The notes under the pieces were generated by a model. It made no database searches. It was given only the letters and a program-made list of their open reading frames with translations, and was not told where the DNA came from. Source: Mucilaginibacter flavidus (lineage in GTDB: Bacteria; Bacteroidota; Bacteroidia; Sphingobacteriales; Sphingobacteriaceae). Taken from it: 64,000 bases of DNA. Where the stretch lies: NCBI RefSeq assembly GCF_024055575.1, contig NZ_JAMXOE010000012.1, forward strand, positions 1 to 64,000, written 5' to 3'. A program made the position numbers and the translations under genes. Shown here in pieces: positions 17,084 through 26,267 of the stretch (positions are counted from its first letter, which is position 1; every line of letters starts with the position of its first letter).

Positions 17084-19455
17084 ATATAAAACCTGTTGGT
17101 TACCGCCTTACAATATTAAGTATTTTGCTGCTCTTTATCGGGTCGGGCTGCAGTTTAACACGCAGGCTGCATGGAAACGAGTCGTTGGTGCGCAAAATTA
17201 ACATAAAGGGCATTGATAAAGAGTTCGCCGACGCGGCATTATTATATGTTGATAAAGGCCAGCAGCCCAACAATGTTATTAACCTGCAGTTTTATTACCT
17301 ATTCAGTAAAAATGGCAAGCGCGACATTGGCGAGCCACCTGCGATATTGGACAGCGGTTTGGTTGAATTCTCACGTGTTCAGATTGAACGTTTCTTACAA
17401 AATAAAGGCTATCTGAAGGCCAAAGTTACCGACAGTATAGAGATAAAAAAGAAAAAAGCAACGCTTACATTCACTGCGGTTGAGGGGCCTATGTTCCGGA
17501 TACGCAAAATTCAGGATAGTATTGCCGACAAAACTGTACGAAATTTATACCGTGTTAACCGCCCCCGCTTTTCGCACGTGCAACCCGGTGGCCGGTTTGA
17601 CATGGATAGTTTGGCTTACGACCGCGACGAGTTTTACCTGATAATGAAGCGGAACGGCTTTTACGATTTTTACCGGCAGTATGTCAATTACCAATATGAC
17701 TCAACATTCCGCAGCAGCGTGATTGATCTAAAGGTAATTATTGATAATCCCGTGGGCCGGCCGTTTCACCCGGCTTACCGCATTAATAATACACTTATTA
17801 CCATATCCAAAAGTAACGGGCTTACCGAGGGTAAGGCCGATACCATACAGGTTGATACGCAATTCAGGTTTGTTGATTACTCGGGCCGGTTTAAACCTCA
17901 TTCCGTAACCAACTATGTTTTTCAGAAAAAAAGCGATTTTTATGATATTGATAAACAAACGCTAACAACATCGCGCCTGTCGGAACTTAACGTGTTCCGG
18001 AATGTGCCGAACCCCACCTATATAAAACTGCCCGATAGTACCAATCGCCTTGATACGAGGATTGATATTACACCGCTAAAGCATTTTAGCGACAGAATTG
18101 AAGGCGAGTTTTTGTTTGCCGGCGGTAAATTTGGTTACAATCTTGGCAATACGTTTACTGACAGGAACCTGTTCAGAAACGCTGCCATATTGCAAATAAA
18201 GACCAACTGGAGCGTGTTGTTCGATAATAATAACAATAGCATAAGTAAGGCTGCCATTTTAAACCAGGACCTAAGGATTGGCGCAAACCTGGTTTACCCG
18301 CGTTTGATAGTGCCCTTTGTAACGCTACCTATTTTTGGTAAATATGCGGTGCCGCATACCACGTTTTCTTCAAACTACCAGTTGTTTTATCAAAAAGGGC
18401 TGGTATCGCGCGAGAGCTTTACCAACTCCATAACATACGATTTCTTTGAGACCAGCCACAAGCTGCACACTTTTACGCCCATCAGCTTTGAGTTTTCGAA
18501 AGGTACAATTGACCCTGCCGCACAGGTCGAACTACTTAAAAAAGATTTATTTGCCTACAGTTATTTAATTGGCCGCACTATTTTTACCATAGGCAGCCAG
18601 TATAGCTACCAGTTAAATACCGACCGTTTAAACAGCTATGGCAACTTTACTTATTTTCGCGGCAGTGTAGATGTTGGCGGCAATACGTTGAACCTGATAA
18701 GCAAAGCTTTTAACACCAAGCGAGATACTGCCGGTAAACGCACCATTTTTGGCTATCCGTTTGCACAGTACGCTAAAGCGGAGGTTGACCTTCGCATTTA
18801 TAAAAGCCTTGGCGGCGAGCGGCAATTTATCCTACGACTCAACCCCGGCGTTGGCATACCTTACGGCAACAGCGACGACCAACACTGGATTTTTGAAAAG
18901 GAATTTTATGCTGGTGGCGCAAACGATATGCGCGCCTGGCTACCACGCACGCTGGGCCCCGGGAAATTTAACCGTGCTGAATTTTATGGGCCCCCATCAC
19001 CGGGGAATGACAGCCTGCGCACCCGGTTGAAATATCTTGACCAGTTTGGCGAGGTGAAAATAATTGCAAACGCCGAGTATCGCTACAAGCTTGCGGATAA
19101 CTTTTTTGGCGCCAAGCTTAAAGGCGCATTTTTTATCGACGCGGGTAACGTATGGCGCCTGCACAAACAGCCGGGCGAACCCAATGCTGAGTTCAGGCTA
19201 AACAATATACTGCCATCCACAGCCATCGATATCGGCACCGGCTTCCGGTTCGATTTGGCTTTCTTTGTGTTCCGGCTCGATGCGGCGCTTAAGTTCAGAG
19301 ACCCACAGTTCTCTGGTTCAAACTCATGGGTACTGGTTAATCACTTCAATGAGTTGTTTAAATCCGGCGCCTTTAAGGCTAACTATCGCGCTACCAACAG
19401 CGGCGATACCTACAACTTTATGCAGCTTAATTTTGGGGTGGGGATGCCGTTTTGA
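17074..19455 (+). CDS. Omp85/BamA-TamA-family outer-membrane lipoprotein
   Basis: A 793-residue outer-membrane assembly-type protein. The signal peptide ends in IGSGC with lipidated Cys26. POTRA-like modules follow, and then a C-terminal Omp85 barrel ends NFGVGMPF. The barrel contains YAGGANDMRAW, the equivalent of the VRG(F/Y) loop motif with Arg retained. The only plausible start is TTG at 17074, because no in-frame ATG precedes the signal peptide. That start overlaps the divergent methyltransferase gene by 10 bp. It is a second lipidated Omp85 protein in this window besides TamL, and no TamB-like partner adjoins it. Whether it serves lipid, LPS or protein assembly is unknown. Confidence 0.85.
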   Translation: MKAYIKPVGYRLTILSILLLFIGSGCSLTRRLHGNESLVRKINIKGIDKEFADAALLYVDKGQQPNNVINLQFYYLFSKNGKRDIGEPPAILDSGLVEFSRVQIERFLQNKGYLKAKVTDSIEIKKKKATLTFTAVEGPMFRIRKIQDSIADKTVRNLYRVNRPRFSHVQPGGRFDMDSLAYDRDEFYLIMKRNGFYDFYRQYVNYQYDSTFRSSVIDLKVIIDNPVGRPFHPAYRINNTLITISKSNGLTEGKADTIQVDTQFRFVDYSGRFKPHSVTNYVFQKKSDFYDIDKQTLTTSRLSELNVFRNVPNPTYIKLPDSTNRLDTRIDITPLKHFSDRIEGEFLFAGGKFGYNLGNTFTDRNLFRNAAILQIKTNWSVLFDNNNNSISKAAILNQDLRIGANLVYPRLIVPFVTLPIFGKYAVPHTTFSSNYQLFYQKGLVSRESFTNSITYDFFETSHKLHTFTPISFEFSKGTIDPAAQVELLKKDLFAYSYLIGRTIFTIGSQYSYQLNTDRLNSYGNFTYFRGSVDVGGNTLNLISKAFNTKRDTAGKRTIFGYPFAQYAKAEVDLRIYKSLGGERQFILRLNPGVGIPYGNSDDQHWIFEKEFYAGGANDMRAWLPRTLGPGKFNRAEFYGPPSPGNDSLRTRLKYLDQFGEVKIIANAEYRYKLADNFFGAKLKGAFFIDAGNVWRLHKQPGEPNAEFRLNNILPSTAIDIGTGFRFDLAFFVFRLDAALKFRDPQFSGSNSWVLVNHFNELFKSGAFKANYRATNSGDTYNFMQLNFGVGMPF

Positions 19456-19550
19456 GTTAGTGGTCATTTCGCTGTGCTGTCATTGGTCATTGGTGGGGAA
19501 GCATTTGCTAAGGCAAAATTTGAACAAATGAAAAGTCACTAATAAAAAAA

Positions 19551-19560
19551 TGTTAATTTG
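19551..19560 (+). promoter_or_regulatory. Possible promoter of the Septu-like pair
   Basis: TTAATTTG, one base from TAnnTTTG, ends 20 bases before the ATG of the ATPase gene. This is weak evidence in AT-rich DNA. Confidence 0.3.
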
Positions 19561-19580
19561 CATATATTATCAATCCAGCA

Positions 19581-20810
19581 ATGAGCACGTTTCTTACTAA
19601 AATTCAAGTTAATAAGGTATTTCATCTCAAAGATTTTGTTATAGAATTGGATGCTAATGAGAAGAGGCATCTAATTTTGACTGGCAAAAATGGTTCGGGA
19701 AAGACATCGTTGTTAAATGGTATTGCAGAGTTTTTGCAACAAATAAAAGCTAATCCATCATTAAGCTTTTTAAAATTGGAAGATGGATTAAAAAGTGAGG
19801 AACATCAATTAGAAACTTTTAGGAAAATCGGCGACGGTAATTTGATCCGGTCTGCTGAACATCACATCGACACTCTCAAAAATGATATCCAAAAAATATT
19901 TGGGAAAGTCAATTTGAACTTCAGTGACAATCTTGAACTTGGAAGGAAAGTCAAGGACCAAGATTTTCTTCTATCATTTTATAGTGCGACAAGAAAAACC
20001 GATGTCGTTATACCGAAAAATCCCGAAAAACCAAATTTACAGCCGGTTTCAAATATTAAAGATTCTAAAATAAAAGAGTTTTTAAAGTTCTTAGTGGATT
20101 TGAAAGTGCAAGAAGCTTTAGCAAGAAACGAAAATCAAAATGAAGCTGCCAACGAAATCAAGGTTTGGTTCGAAAGTTTTACAGCTCTGCTTCAAAAGCT
20201 ATTCGAGGGCGATGAAGTAACGTTAGATTTCAATTACAAAAATTACTCATTCACAATTAATCAGGGTGGAAGAAAATTTGGTTTTAACGAATTATCAGAC
20301 GGTTACTCTGCAATAATTGTTATTATAGCGGATTTAATTATTAAAATGCAGGACCAAAATTCTTTAACCCGTGCCTACGAAAAGGAAGGAATTGTACTCA
20401 TAGATGAGATAGAAACTCACTTGCATTTAAAACTACAACGTCTTATTCTTCCAATGCTTACAGGCATTTTCCCCAATATCCAATTTATAGTAACCACCCA
20501 TTCTCCCTTTGTTTTAAACTCGTTGAAAAATGCGGTTGCTTTTGATTTGGAAAAATGCACCCGGTTAGAAAATTTAACTGAATATTCTTACGAAGCCCTG
20601 GCCGAAGGTTATTTTAAAGTTGAAACAGATTCTAATTTTTTGCTCGCTAAATTGGAAAGATTTCAAGAGCTTTCTGAAATTACCGAAAAGGACACTGCCG
20701 AACTCGCTGAATACAACAGCCTTGACGGCGAATTTGCATCGCTGGACGAGATGCTCACTTCACCCAACATCAAAGGGCAATATTTACAAATTAAGTTAAA
20801 CAGTAAATAA
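19581..20810 (+). CDS. PtuA-like AAA/ABC-type ATPase of a Septu-like defence pair
   Basis: A 409-residue ATPase of the SMC/OLD-like class. Walker A is GKNGSGKT at 35-42, Walker B is VLIDEIE with catalytic acids at 275-276, and a THSPF switch (H-loop) is at 306-310. A charged helical insertion separates the two halves. The gene is followed after 8 bp by an HNH nuclease, the arrangement of PtuA and PtuB in Septu antiphage systems. In those, the ATPase controls a nuclease that degrades DNA on infection. The DNA is visibly more AT-rich than its neighbours, supporting acquisition by transfer. Retron effector ATPases share this architecture, but no reverse transcriptase is nearby. A Septu-like function is inferred. 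Confidence 0.8.
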   Translation: MSTFLTKIQVNKVFHLKDFVIELDANEKRHLILTGKNGSGKTSLLNGIAEFLQQIKANPSLSFLKLEDGLKSEEHQLETFRKIGDGNLIRSAEHHIDTLKNDIQKIFGKVNLNFSDNLELGRKVKDQDFLLSFYSATRKTDVVIPKNPEKPNLQPVSNIKDSKIKEFLKFLVDLKVQEALARNENQNEAANEIKVWFESFTALLQKLFEGDEVTLDFNYKNYSFTINQGGRKFGFNELSDGYSAIIVIIADLIIKMQDQNSLTRAYEKEGIVLIDEIETHLHLKLQRLILPMLTGIFPNIQFIVTTHSPFVLNSLKNAVAFDLEKCTRLENLTEYSYEALAEGYFKVETDSNFLLAKLERFQELSEITEKDTAELAEYNSLDGEFASLDEMLTSPNIKGQYLQIKLNSK

Positions 20811-20818
20811 GCCGTTAT

Positions 20819-21481
20819 ATGATAAGGGTTGTTAAGTCGGCTGATATTCCGCCATCTTTGTTAGTTGACATTTGTAACAGTTACGATGGCCAGGATGTGC
20901 AAAAGGCTCTTGTGGATGACCAACATCAAAAGTGTTATCTGTGTGAGCAAAAAACAACAAAAAGCTTTCAAATTGAACATCTCAAAGCAAAAGCGACGGG
21001 GTATTTTCCGGGCTTGAAATATACATGGTCGAATTTATTTCTTTCATGTCCTTACTGCAATGGTCGAAAGCCAAACGACTTCACCATTTTGGATCCGACA
21101 AGTAATAATATTGAGGATATTATTTCGCACCGGCTAAATTTGACTTCTAAGTCAGCAACTTTTGAAAGTATCAAAAATGACGATTTGCAAGATAATACAA
21201 TAAGTTTACTTGATAAAATATTTAACGGGAAGAATCAACTAAGAGATATTAAAGGCGAAATTTTATATAAGGATTTAGAGCGGGAAATAGTGTTTTTTCT
21301 TGGGCTCTTAAACGATTACAAAGCACTGCCAAGCCAGGAAAATAAACAGAAGATAATAGACAGTTTATTGATAACGAAAGAATTTTTAGCGTTTAAGTAT
21401 TGGATTATAAAAGACAACCCAAGCCTTTACAATGATTTTAGCAGTTACATGGTTTGGAATAAAGTGGTTCTGGTGGAATAG
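20819..21481 (+). CDS. PtuB-like HNH endonuclease of a Septu-like defence pair
   Basis: A 220-residue protein with a zinc-knuckle HNH fold. C39-x2-C42 (CYLC) and C77-x2-C80 (CPYC) form the metal site. E53-H54 supplies the catalytic His and N72 the central Asn. The C-terminal half is helical with no recognised domain, as in PtuB. It lies 8 bp behind the ATPase gene on the same strand, so expression is coupled. In Septu the nuclease is the DNA-cleaving effector held by the ATPase. All HNH residues appear intact, so the pair could be active. Confidence 0.8.
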   Translation: MIRVVKSADIPPSLLVDICNSYDGQDVQKALVDDQHQKCYLCEQKTTKSFQIEHLKAKATGYFPGLKYTWSNLFLSCPYCNGRKPNDFTILDPTSNNIEDIISHRLNLTSKSATFESIKNDDLQDNTISLLDKIFNGKNQLRDIKGEILYKDLEREIVFFLGLLNDYKALPSQENKQKIIDSLLITKEFLAFKYWIIKDNPSLYNDFSSYMVWNKVVLVE

Positions 21482-21513
21482 AAAATAATTGGAAGGAATT
21501 TGTTTATTTGCGT

Positions 21514-21735
21514 ATGTTAAGAACAATTATCATCGCTGAAAACACCGACGTGCAATTGACCATACCTAAAGAGTATGTTGGGAAAGAAATCGAGATTACG
21601 ATATTAGCCCTTGATGAACTAGCTGAGAGTAAGCCAATCAACGTTACTATGGCCGACTTTTGGAATACCATGTCGGATGATACTGCCAATACTCTTCATA
21701 AGGACGTCGAAAAATGTCGTAATGAATGGGAGTGA
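21514..21735 (+). CDS. VapB-like antitoxin (orphan)
   Basis: A 73-residue protein beginning MLRTIIIAENTDVQLTIPKE and ending MADFWNTMSDDTANTLHKDVEKC plus a short tail. A beta-rich N-terminal half followed by a helix with a WNTMSD-type binding segment is typical of antitoxins paired with PIN toxins in Bacteroidota. The next frame begins at a GTG overlapping its stop codon and starts like a PIN toxin, but it ends after 16 codons. The antitoxin therefore appears to be a leftover of a VapBC pair. The ATG at 21514 is preferred over a TTG two codons earlier. The family call is by pattern, not by a named match. Confidence 0.6.
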   Translation: MLRTIIIAENTDVQLTIPKEYVGKEIEITILALDELAESKPINVTMADFWNTMSDDTANTLHKDVEKCRNEWE

Positions 21736-21782
21736 TATATCTGATCTACACTAATCTTGTCGTGGCCTCAATAAAAAAATAA
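21732..21782 (+). pseudogene. N-terminal remnant of a PIN-domain toxin
   Basis: A GTG start overlaps the antitoxin stop. The 16-residue frame VIYLIYTNLVVASIKK resembles the canonical YLIDTNxxI opening of VapC-type PIN nucleases, but the catalytic Asp is replaced by Tyr and a stop follows. No continuation is clear in the next 200 bp. This is best read as a decayed toxin. Confidence 0.5.
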
Positions 21783-22037
21783 ATTGATGGACACTCCCTT
21801 TACTCAAGCTTTATGACTTTCTGTTATTTTACCAGATAGGTATTTCTACGCATCAAAATCGCGTACAACTACATGGAATATTACGTGGTGGCAACCTTGC
21901 CTTATAGTTTAATTAGCTGAAACTTTGGGTTAACAAAAATCGGGTATCTGAATGGTTCGCCGGTATGATGTTTTGGAGGCTGTGCCGAAAATCCAATTGT
22001 AAAGAGTAGGCGGCTAATATATAAATCTACTACTACC

Positions 22038-23870
22038 ATGAAATTCGTTATCAAAGGCAACCTGCGTGGTTTGCTGTGTTCTGATTGTGAGTTGCCTATA
22101 AACGGCACCTCTGTAAAAATTTATAAGCCCGCTGCCGACAGCCGCGAAACTATGCTGGCCGTGGCGGATGCAAAACAAACCTTTCACCAAACCAGCGCCG
22201 ATGAGCTTAAAGCCAAAGAGAAACTATTTATAGCTGAAGGTATTTTACAAGAAAATGGCGATTTTGAAGTTGACCTGGGCGACCGCAGCGGTTATGATGG
22301 CGGTGCATTGGAGATTGACTGGTACTGTGGTACCGGCCCGATAAAAATCGGTCCCGGCCCAAGGAAGGAGCTCGATCTGCAATTTCATATCACCACGCTG
22401 CAGCCTATGTGGCAGGGCAATAAAGGTGACACTCAGTTTGCATATTTTGAATACAGTATCGACTCCAAATGGTTTTGCCGCATTTTATCACTGTTTGATA
22501 TATGGGTGGTTTGCGGGATAGTTACCGATTGCGAAACCCGTAAGCCTATCAGCGGTGTAAGGGTATTTGCTTACGATGTTGATTTAATACAGGACGATAC
22601 CCTCGGCGACAGCTACACTGATGCCAATGGCAAATTTACCATAGTTTACCCCGGCGATAACTTCAGAAAAACGCTGCTTTCGCCGTGGCTGAATATCGAG
22701 TGGCCCGCCGGTCCGGATTATTATTTCAGGATTGAATCATCATCGGGCACCGTGTTGCTAAGCGAAGACCGTACCCGCGGTCGCCAGGCCGACAGGCACA
22801 ATGCACACAACTGCTTTTGCGTAAAACTTTGTGTAAAAGGCGGGCCGGGTATTAGCGATGTGCCATGGTTTACTTCGGTAGGCAACTTCAGCATCACATC
22901 TGACATCGACGCTGCCGGCAAAACTCAAATTGCCAAATTTGGCGCAGGTGGTGTTGGATATGGTTTCTTTGGTTCAGTTAAACTGGGCGGTTATGCTACC
23001 AAACGGGTGCCTACAGCACCGGGCAGCGCGTTGTACTACCGCTTCTTATACTCGCTTGATAATGTGAATTTCACCAAGATTACTACCGCACAAATGGAAA
23101 ATACCGCGTTAAAGGTTGCCACCCGGCAAATAACCTGGCACGGTGGTGTTGCCTTCCAGGATGTGGTGATTGATATTAATCAGCCTGCGTCGGTTCCTGA
23201 TAGTATCCCGGCAGATAACTATCCCCTGCCAATAGCCGACCATGTGCTGCATCCCGATGCCGATGGCTGGGTACGGGTCGACCAGCCAGCTCTTGATAAT
23301 GGCTTCTATGGTTCGCTGTTTTATTTAAACACCAATACCATTTTAGCCGGTGGCGATGCAAGTGTTGGCCAGTCAGCAGGTGCTGCGGTTAGCGCTGCGG
23401 ACCAAAAGAACGGCAAAATGCTTTACATACAGTTTCAAACTACCGACGATCCGTCAAACCCGGCATCGCCAAACCTGAAAACGCAGGTGCTTGTTGGCCA
23501 GATATATGTGAACAACTGGAACGAGGTAACCCTGGTGAAGCTTGAAGAGTTGTATGCAGGCGGCGGCAGCGGTTGTACCCCGGTTCAAACTCAGGCTCAT
23601 ATTGATTTCACGGTTGATCACGAGCTGATTGCCGGCTGGAACCTCAGTATATGGTCAAATGCAACCGGCAGCATAGGTGGTTTGCCATCGGGCAATGTGC
23701 CGCGTGGAGTAGCTGCTCAATTAAACCTGGCTACAGCTGTAGGTATTACACCGGCTTTTGCTACGTGGCCATCATGTGCTTATGAATTGTCGCTAAATAC
23801 TGTGCGCAAGCTTACCACCGGTGAATATAACGATATATGGAAGTCAAATCCCGTATTGTTCTGTAAATAA
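22038..23870 (+). CDS. Large protein with carboxypeptidase-regulatory-like beta-sandwich, function unknown
   Basis: A 610-residue protein with no signal peptide or membrane span. At about 155-235 it has a transthyretin/carboxypeptidase-D regulatory-like domain: VCGIVTDCETRKPISGVRVFAYD, then TDANGKFTI. The rest is beta-rich, with several Cys residues including a CSDC pair near the start. The middle and C-terminal thirds show no family I recognise. It is a single-gene unit followed by a clear terminator. Absence of an export signal in such a surface-like architecture is odd and could mean a non-classical or phage-tail-like route, but nothing nearby supports that. I assign no function. Confidence 0.7.
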   Translation: MKFVIKGNLRGLLCSDCELPINGTSVKIYKPAADSRETMLAVADAKQTFHQTSADELKAKEKLFIAEGILQENGDFEVDLGDRSGYDGGALEIDWYCGTGPIKIGPGPRKELDLQFHITTLQPMWQGNKGDTQFAYFEYSIDSKWFCRILSLFDIWVVCGIVTDCETRKPISGVRVFAYDVDLIQDDTLGDSYTDANGKFTIVYPGDNFRKTLLSPWLNIEWPAGPDYYFRIESSSGTVLLSEDRTRGRQADRHNAHNCFCVKLCVKGGPGISDVPWFTSVGNFSITSDIDAAGKTQIAKFGAGGVGYGFFGSVKLGGYATKRVPTAPGSALYYRFLYSLDNVNFTKITTAQMENTALKVATRQITWHGGVAFQDVVIDINQPASVPDSIPADNYPLPIADHVLHPDADGWVRVDQPALDNGFYGSLFYLNTNTILAGGDASVGQSAGAAVSAADQKNGKMLYIQFQTTDDPSNPASPNLKTQVLVGQIYVNNWNEVTLVKLEELYAGGGSGCTPVQTQAHIDFTVDHELIAGWNLSIWSNATGSIGGLPSGNVPRGVAAQLNLATAVGITPAFATWPSCAYELSLNTVRKLTTGEYNDIWKSNPVLFCK

Positions 23871-23898
23871 AGCACTCTACATCAAATCTATGAAAGCC

Positions 23899-23933
23899 AA
23901 GGCGCTGCGGGAAACTGCAGTGCCTTTTTCTTT
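23899..23933 (+). terminator. Rho-independent terminator after the 610-aa gene
   Basis: AAGGCGCTGC pairs with GCAGTGCCTT (10 bp with one G-U) around an 8-nt loop, followed by TTTTTC. It sits 29 bp past the stop codon. Confidence 0.85.
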
Positions 23934-24043
23934 TGTCATTTCGCTGTGGTGTCATTGGTCATTTCAGTGGTCTACACTGTATGCCTGCGCTAAATCTTTG
24001 TGCCAGGATATTGATGATGAAAATAAAGTGGCTGGAAATCAGT

Positions 24044-24091
24044 ATGTTTCATAGCGTTCCGGGTGTTCCGTTGTGAAAACGGAACGCTATG
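24044..24091. repeat. Palindromic repeat shared with 36615-36640
   Basis: CATAGCGTTCCG at 24050-24061 and CGGAACGCTATG at 24080-24091 are perfect 12-bp inverted arms. The 26 bases 24044-24069 recur in reverse orientation at 36615-36640 with one mismatch, so this is a dispersed extragenic repeat. Confidence 0.75.
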
Positions 24092-24178
24092 TGCCACCGA
24101 TTTTTAATCGTAAAATATTTGCAGGCAACGGTGTCTTACAAATGACCAATGATAATTTATTTCCCTACTTTTATCTCA

Positions 24179-25387
24179 ATGAAATTTAATTACCCCAAAC
24201 TGCTTTTTAGGGCATTTTTGTTGCTGGTGCTGGCCGGAGTTATTGCCGGCTGCGGCAAGGAGCCATTTCAGCCTAAAACCAATGGCGTTATTTTGCGGGA
24301 TTCAACCGGCGGTTCCGATACAAGCGGCACTGGCGGCATTGTTCTATTGCCCGATACCGTGCCAAGCTTTTTTAGTCCGGCGGGTGTTGCAGTTGATGGC
24401 GGCGGCAATATTTATGTTGCCGACTATGGCAATAACCTTATCAGGAAAATTACAGCATCGGGTGTAGTGAGCACGCTGGCAGGCAGCGGCAACCAGGGCT
24501 CGATAAACGCCGGCGGGGTTTTAGCATCATTTAACCAGCCAACAGGCGTAGCCGTCGACGCCACTGGGAATGTGTTTGTGGGCGATGCGGGTAACGACAT
24601 TATACGAAAAATTACATCGGATGGCACGGTGACTACCTTTGCCGGAAGCGATAGCACCGGCTTTACCGATGGTGCTGCTGCCACAGCTTCGTTTTTTCAC
24701 CCGGAAGGCATAACGCTTGATGGCGCCGGTAATGTGTACGTAGCCGATGCGGGTAATAACCTTATCCGCAAGGTAGCAGGTGGTACGGTATCAACCATTG
24801 CGGGTAACAAATTAGGCACCACCGCCGATAATATTTTCAGCGACCCAACTGGCGTTGCAATTGATGCCGGCGGGAATATTTATACGGCAAATTTTTTAGC
24901 AAGCAATATCCTGAAAATAAATACTGCAGGTACGGTAAGCGTTTTTGCCGGTTCGGGCAATGTTGGCTCCGCTAATGGTACGGGTATTTCTGCGTCCTTT
25001 TATTTTCCCAATAGCCTTGCAATCGACGCTACGGGGAATGTTTACGTGTCAGACGGGATTAATAACCTTATCCGCAAAATTACACCCGATGGCACTGTAA
25101 GTACATTTGCAGGAAGCGGCGTTGCCGGAGCAGCCGACGGTACAGGAGCGGCAGCCTCATTTAACGGACCAGCCGGTTTAGCGGTTGATGCCGCTGGCAA
25201 TGTGTATGTTGCCGATGCCAACAATAACCGAATCCGTAAAATTACGCCAGCCGGTTTGGTAACAACCATTGCAGGCAGCGGGCATGCAGGTTCGCGTAAT
25301 GGACAAATCTCAGCTATCAGAAACTCAAAAACAACGAGGGCCGTTGTTAAACAAAAACTACCGATTTTTTATAAAAGCAGTAAGTGA
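24179..25387 (+). CDS. NHL-repeat beta-propeller lipoprotein
   Basis: A 402-residue lipoprotein. The signal ends LAGVIAGC with lipidated Cys25, followed by a Gly/Ser/Thr-rich spacer. Six NHL repeats follow, each of the form PxGVAVDxxGNxYVADxxNNxIRKI and separated by TLAGSG-type strands, which together predict a six-bladed propeller. Such proteins are surface or periplasmic binding scaffolds; the ligand is unknown. The ATG at 24179 is chosen over one 30 bp upstream because it starts with Lys and the signal peptide core. The C-terminus after the last blade is a basic tail (KTTRAVVKQKL). It is a single gene. Confidence 0.85.
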   Translation: MKFNYPKLLFRAFLLLVLAGVIAGCGKEPFQPKTNGVILRDSTGGSDTSGTGGIVLLPDTVPSFFSPAGVAVDGGGNIYVADYGNNLIRKITASGVVSTLAGSGNQGSINAGGVLASFNQPTGVAVDATGNVFVGDAGNDIIRKITSDGTVTTFAGSDSTGFTDGAAATASFFHPEGITLDGAGNVYVADAGNNLIRKVAGGTVSTIAGNKLGTTADNIFSDPTGVAIDAGGNIYTANFLASNILKINTAGTVSVFAGSGNVGSANGTGISASFYFPNSLAIDATGNVYVSDGINNLIRKITPDGTVSTFAGSGVAGAADGTGAAASFNGPAGLAVDAAGNVYVADANNNRIRKITPAGLVTTIAGSGHAGSRNGQISAIRNSKTTRAVVKQKLPIFYKSSK

Positions 25388-25452
25388 TTTGAAAATATGA
25401 TAATTTGAAGGATTGAAAATGCCAATAAATCGCCAATCCGCCAACTCACCAA

Positions 25453-25779
25453 TTAATATCTCAAAATGTAAGTTGCTGCCTGTTTTTGCTCGTCGAGGCT
25501 TAGCAAATCGCCGTGATAAGCCCAATTGGACTGGCCATCGAAAATTATTTCGCCTAAATAATCAGGATTGGAACTGTCCGGCATTCTGGTGTTAGGTTGA
25601 GTTGTTTCCAGCGGCTCAGTAAACAGGGTCGACTCATCGCCAAAAGCATCCTTATAAATGCGGAAAGCGCCGCTGTTCTGCAGGCCTTTTTTGTCGTTTC
25701 GCTCTAAAACGGGCTCAATAATTATATTCCTTTTTGTGCCATCCTCTTTAACAAGGCTAAGCTGCAGCGGGTTAGTCAT
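25453..25779 (-). CDS. Small conserved-type protein, function unknown
   Basis: A 108-residue soluble protein beginning MTNPLQLSLVKEDGTKRNI. It is acidic to neutral, mixed alpha/beta, with no signal peptide, membrane segment, Cys cluster or recognised motif. The C-terminal part (GEIIFDGQSNWAYHGDLLSLDEQKQAATYIL) reads as a compact fold. It stands alone on the minus strand, convergent with the NHL lipoprotein gene. Codon use is like its neighbours, so it is probably real. I assign no function. Confidence 0.6.
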   Translation of the reverse strand: MTNPLQLSLVKEDGTKRNIIIEPVLERNDKKGLQNSGAFRIYKDAFGDESTLFTEPLETTQPNTRMPDSSNPDYLGEIIFDGQSNWAYHGDLLSLDEQKQAATYILRY

Positions 25780-26090
25780 TTTATTTAATATTGATGAAGG
25801 TAATACAGCCGGCGGCAGGGATTGTTTTTAGTGATGAATAACAATTTAGCCATAAAGTGTCCTTCATAAAGTTCGCTTATAAATACAAACTACCCCTTCG
25901 TGCCGTTTCCACTAGCTATCCCTTGCATCTCTGAAAAAAAGTCTTTTTTGGCGTGATAATGTAAAGTACTAAAAGCCATATTGTTGTAAATTATCTTTTT
26001 GAGATATAAAATTAATTTTAGAAAAATTTATTTTCCTTTATAGACTGGCATCATATTTATGCAGGTAGTGTAACCGGATAAATTATAATT
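25780..26090. other. Gene-free gap, presumed promoter region
   Basis: A 311-bp AT-rich stretch between divergent genes. I see no open frame, hairpin or repeat of note. It must carry the promoter of the 50-residue and DUF2383 genes, which may be stress-regulated, but no exact TAnnTTTG box is visible. Confidence 0.4.
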
Positions 26091-26243
26091 ATGAAAAATT
26101 CAACATCAACCACAAATAAAGCGCTTCAAAAAATGATCGACCTCAAATTGAAGGCGCTTCTTGAAAATGATTTGCGAAATTTCAGGATAATGAACCAAGT
26201 GCAAACTAACCCTGTTAAGGCAAACCAAGCCATAGCAGCTTAA
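26091..26243 (+). CDS. Small helical protein (50 aa) ahead of DUF2383 gene
   Basis: A 50-codon frame with an ATG after an A/T-rich leader. It has a Ser/Thr/Asn-rich head, then an amphipathic helix (KALQKMIDLKLKALLENDLRN) and a short tail. It ends 24 bp before the DUF2383 gene in the same direction, so co-transcription is likely. I recognise no family. Coding is supported by position and amphipathic pattern only. Confidence 0.45.
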   Translation: MKNSTSTTNKALQKMIDLKLKALLENDLRNFRIMNQVQTNPVKANQAIAA

Positions 26244-26267
26244 TAATAAACACAAAACACAAATACC

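Noticed and set aside
19581..21481. Retron with ATPase/HNH effector
   Set aside because: No reverse transcriptase gene or msr/msd-like structure is visible on either side.
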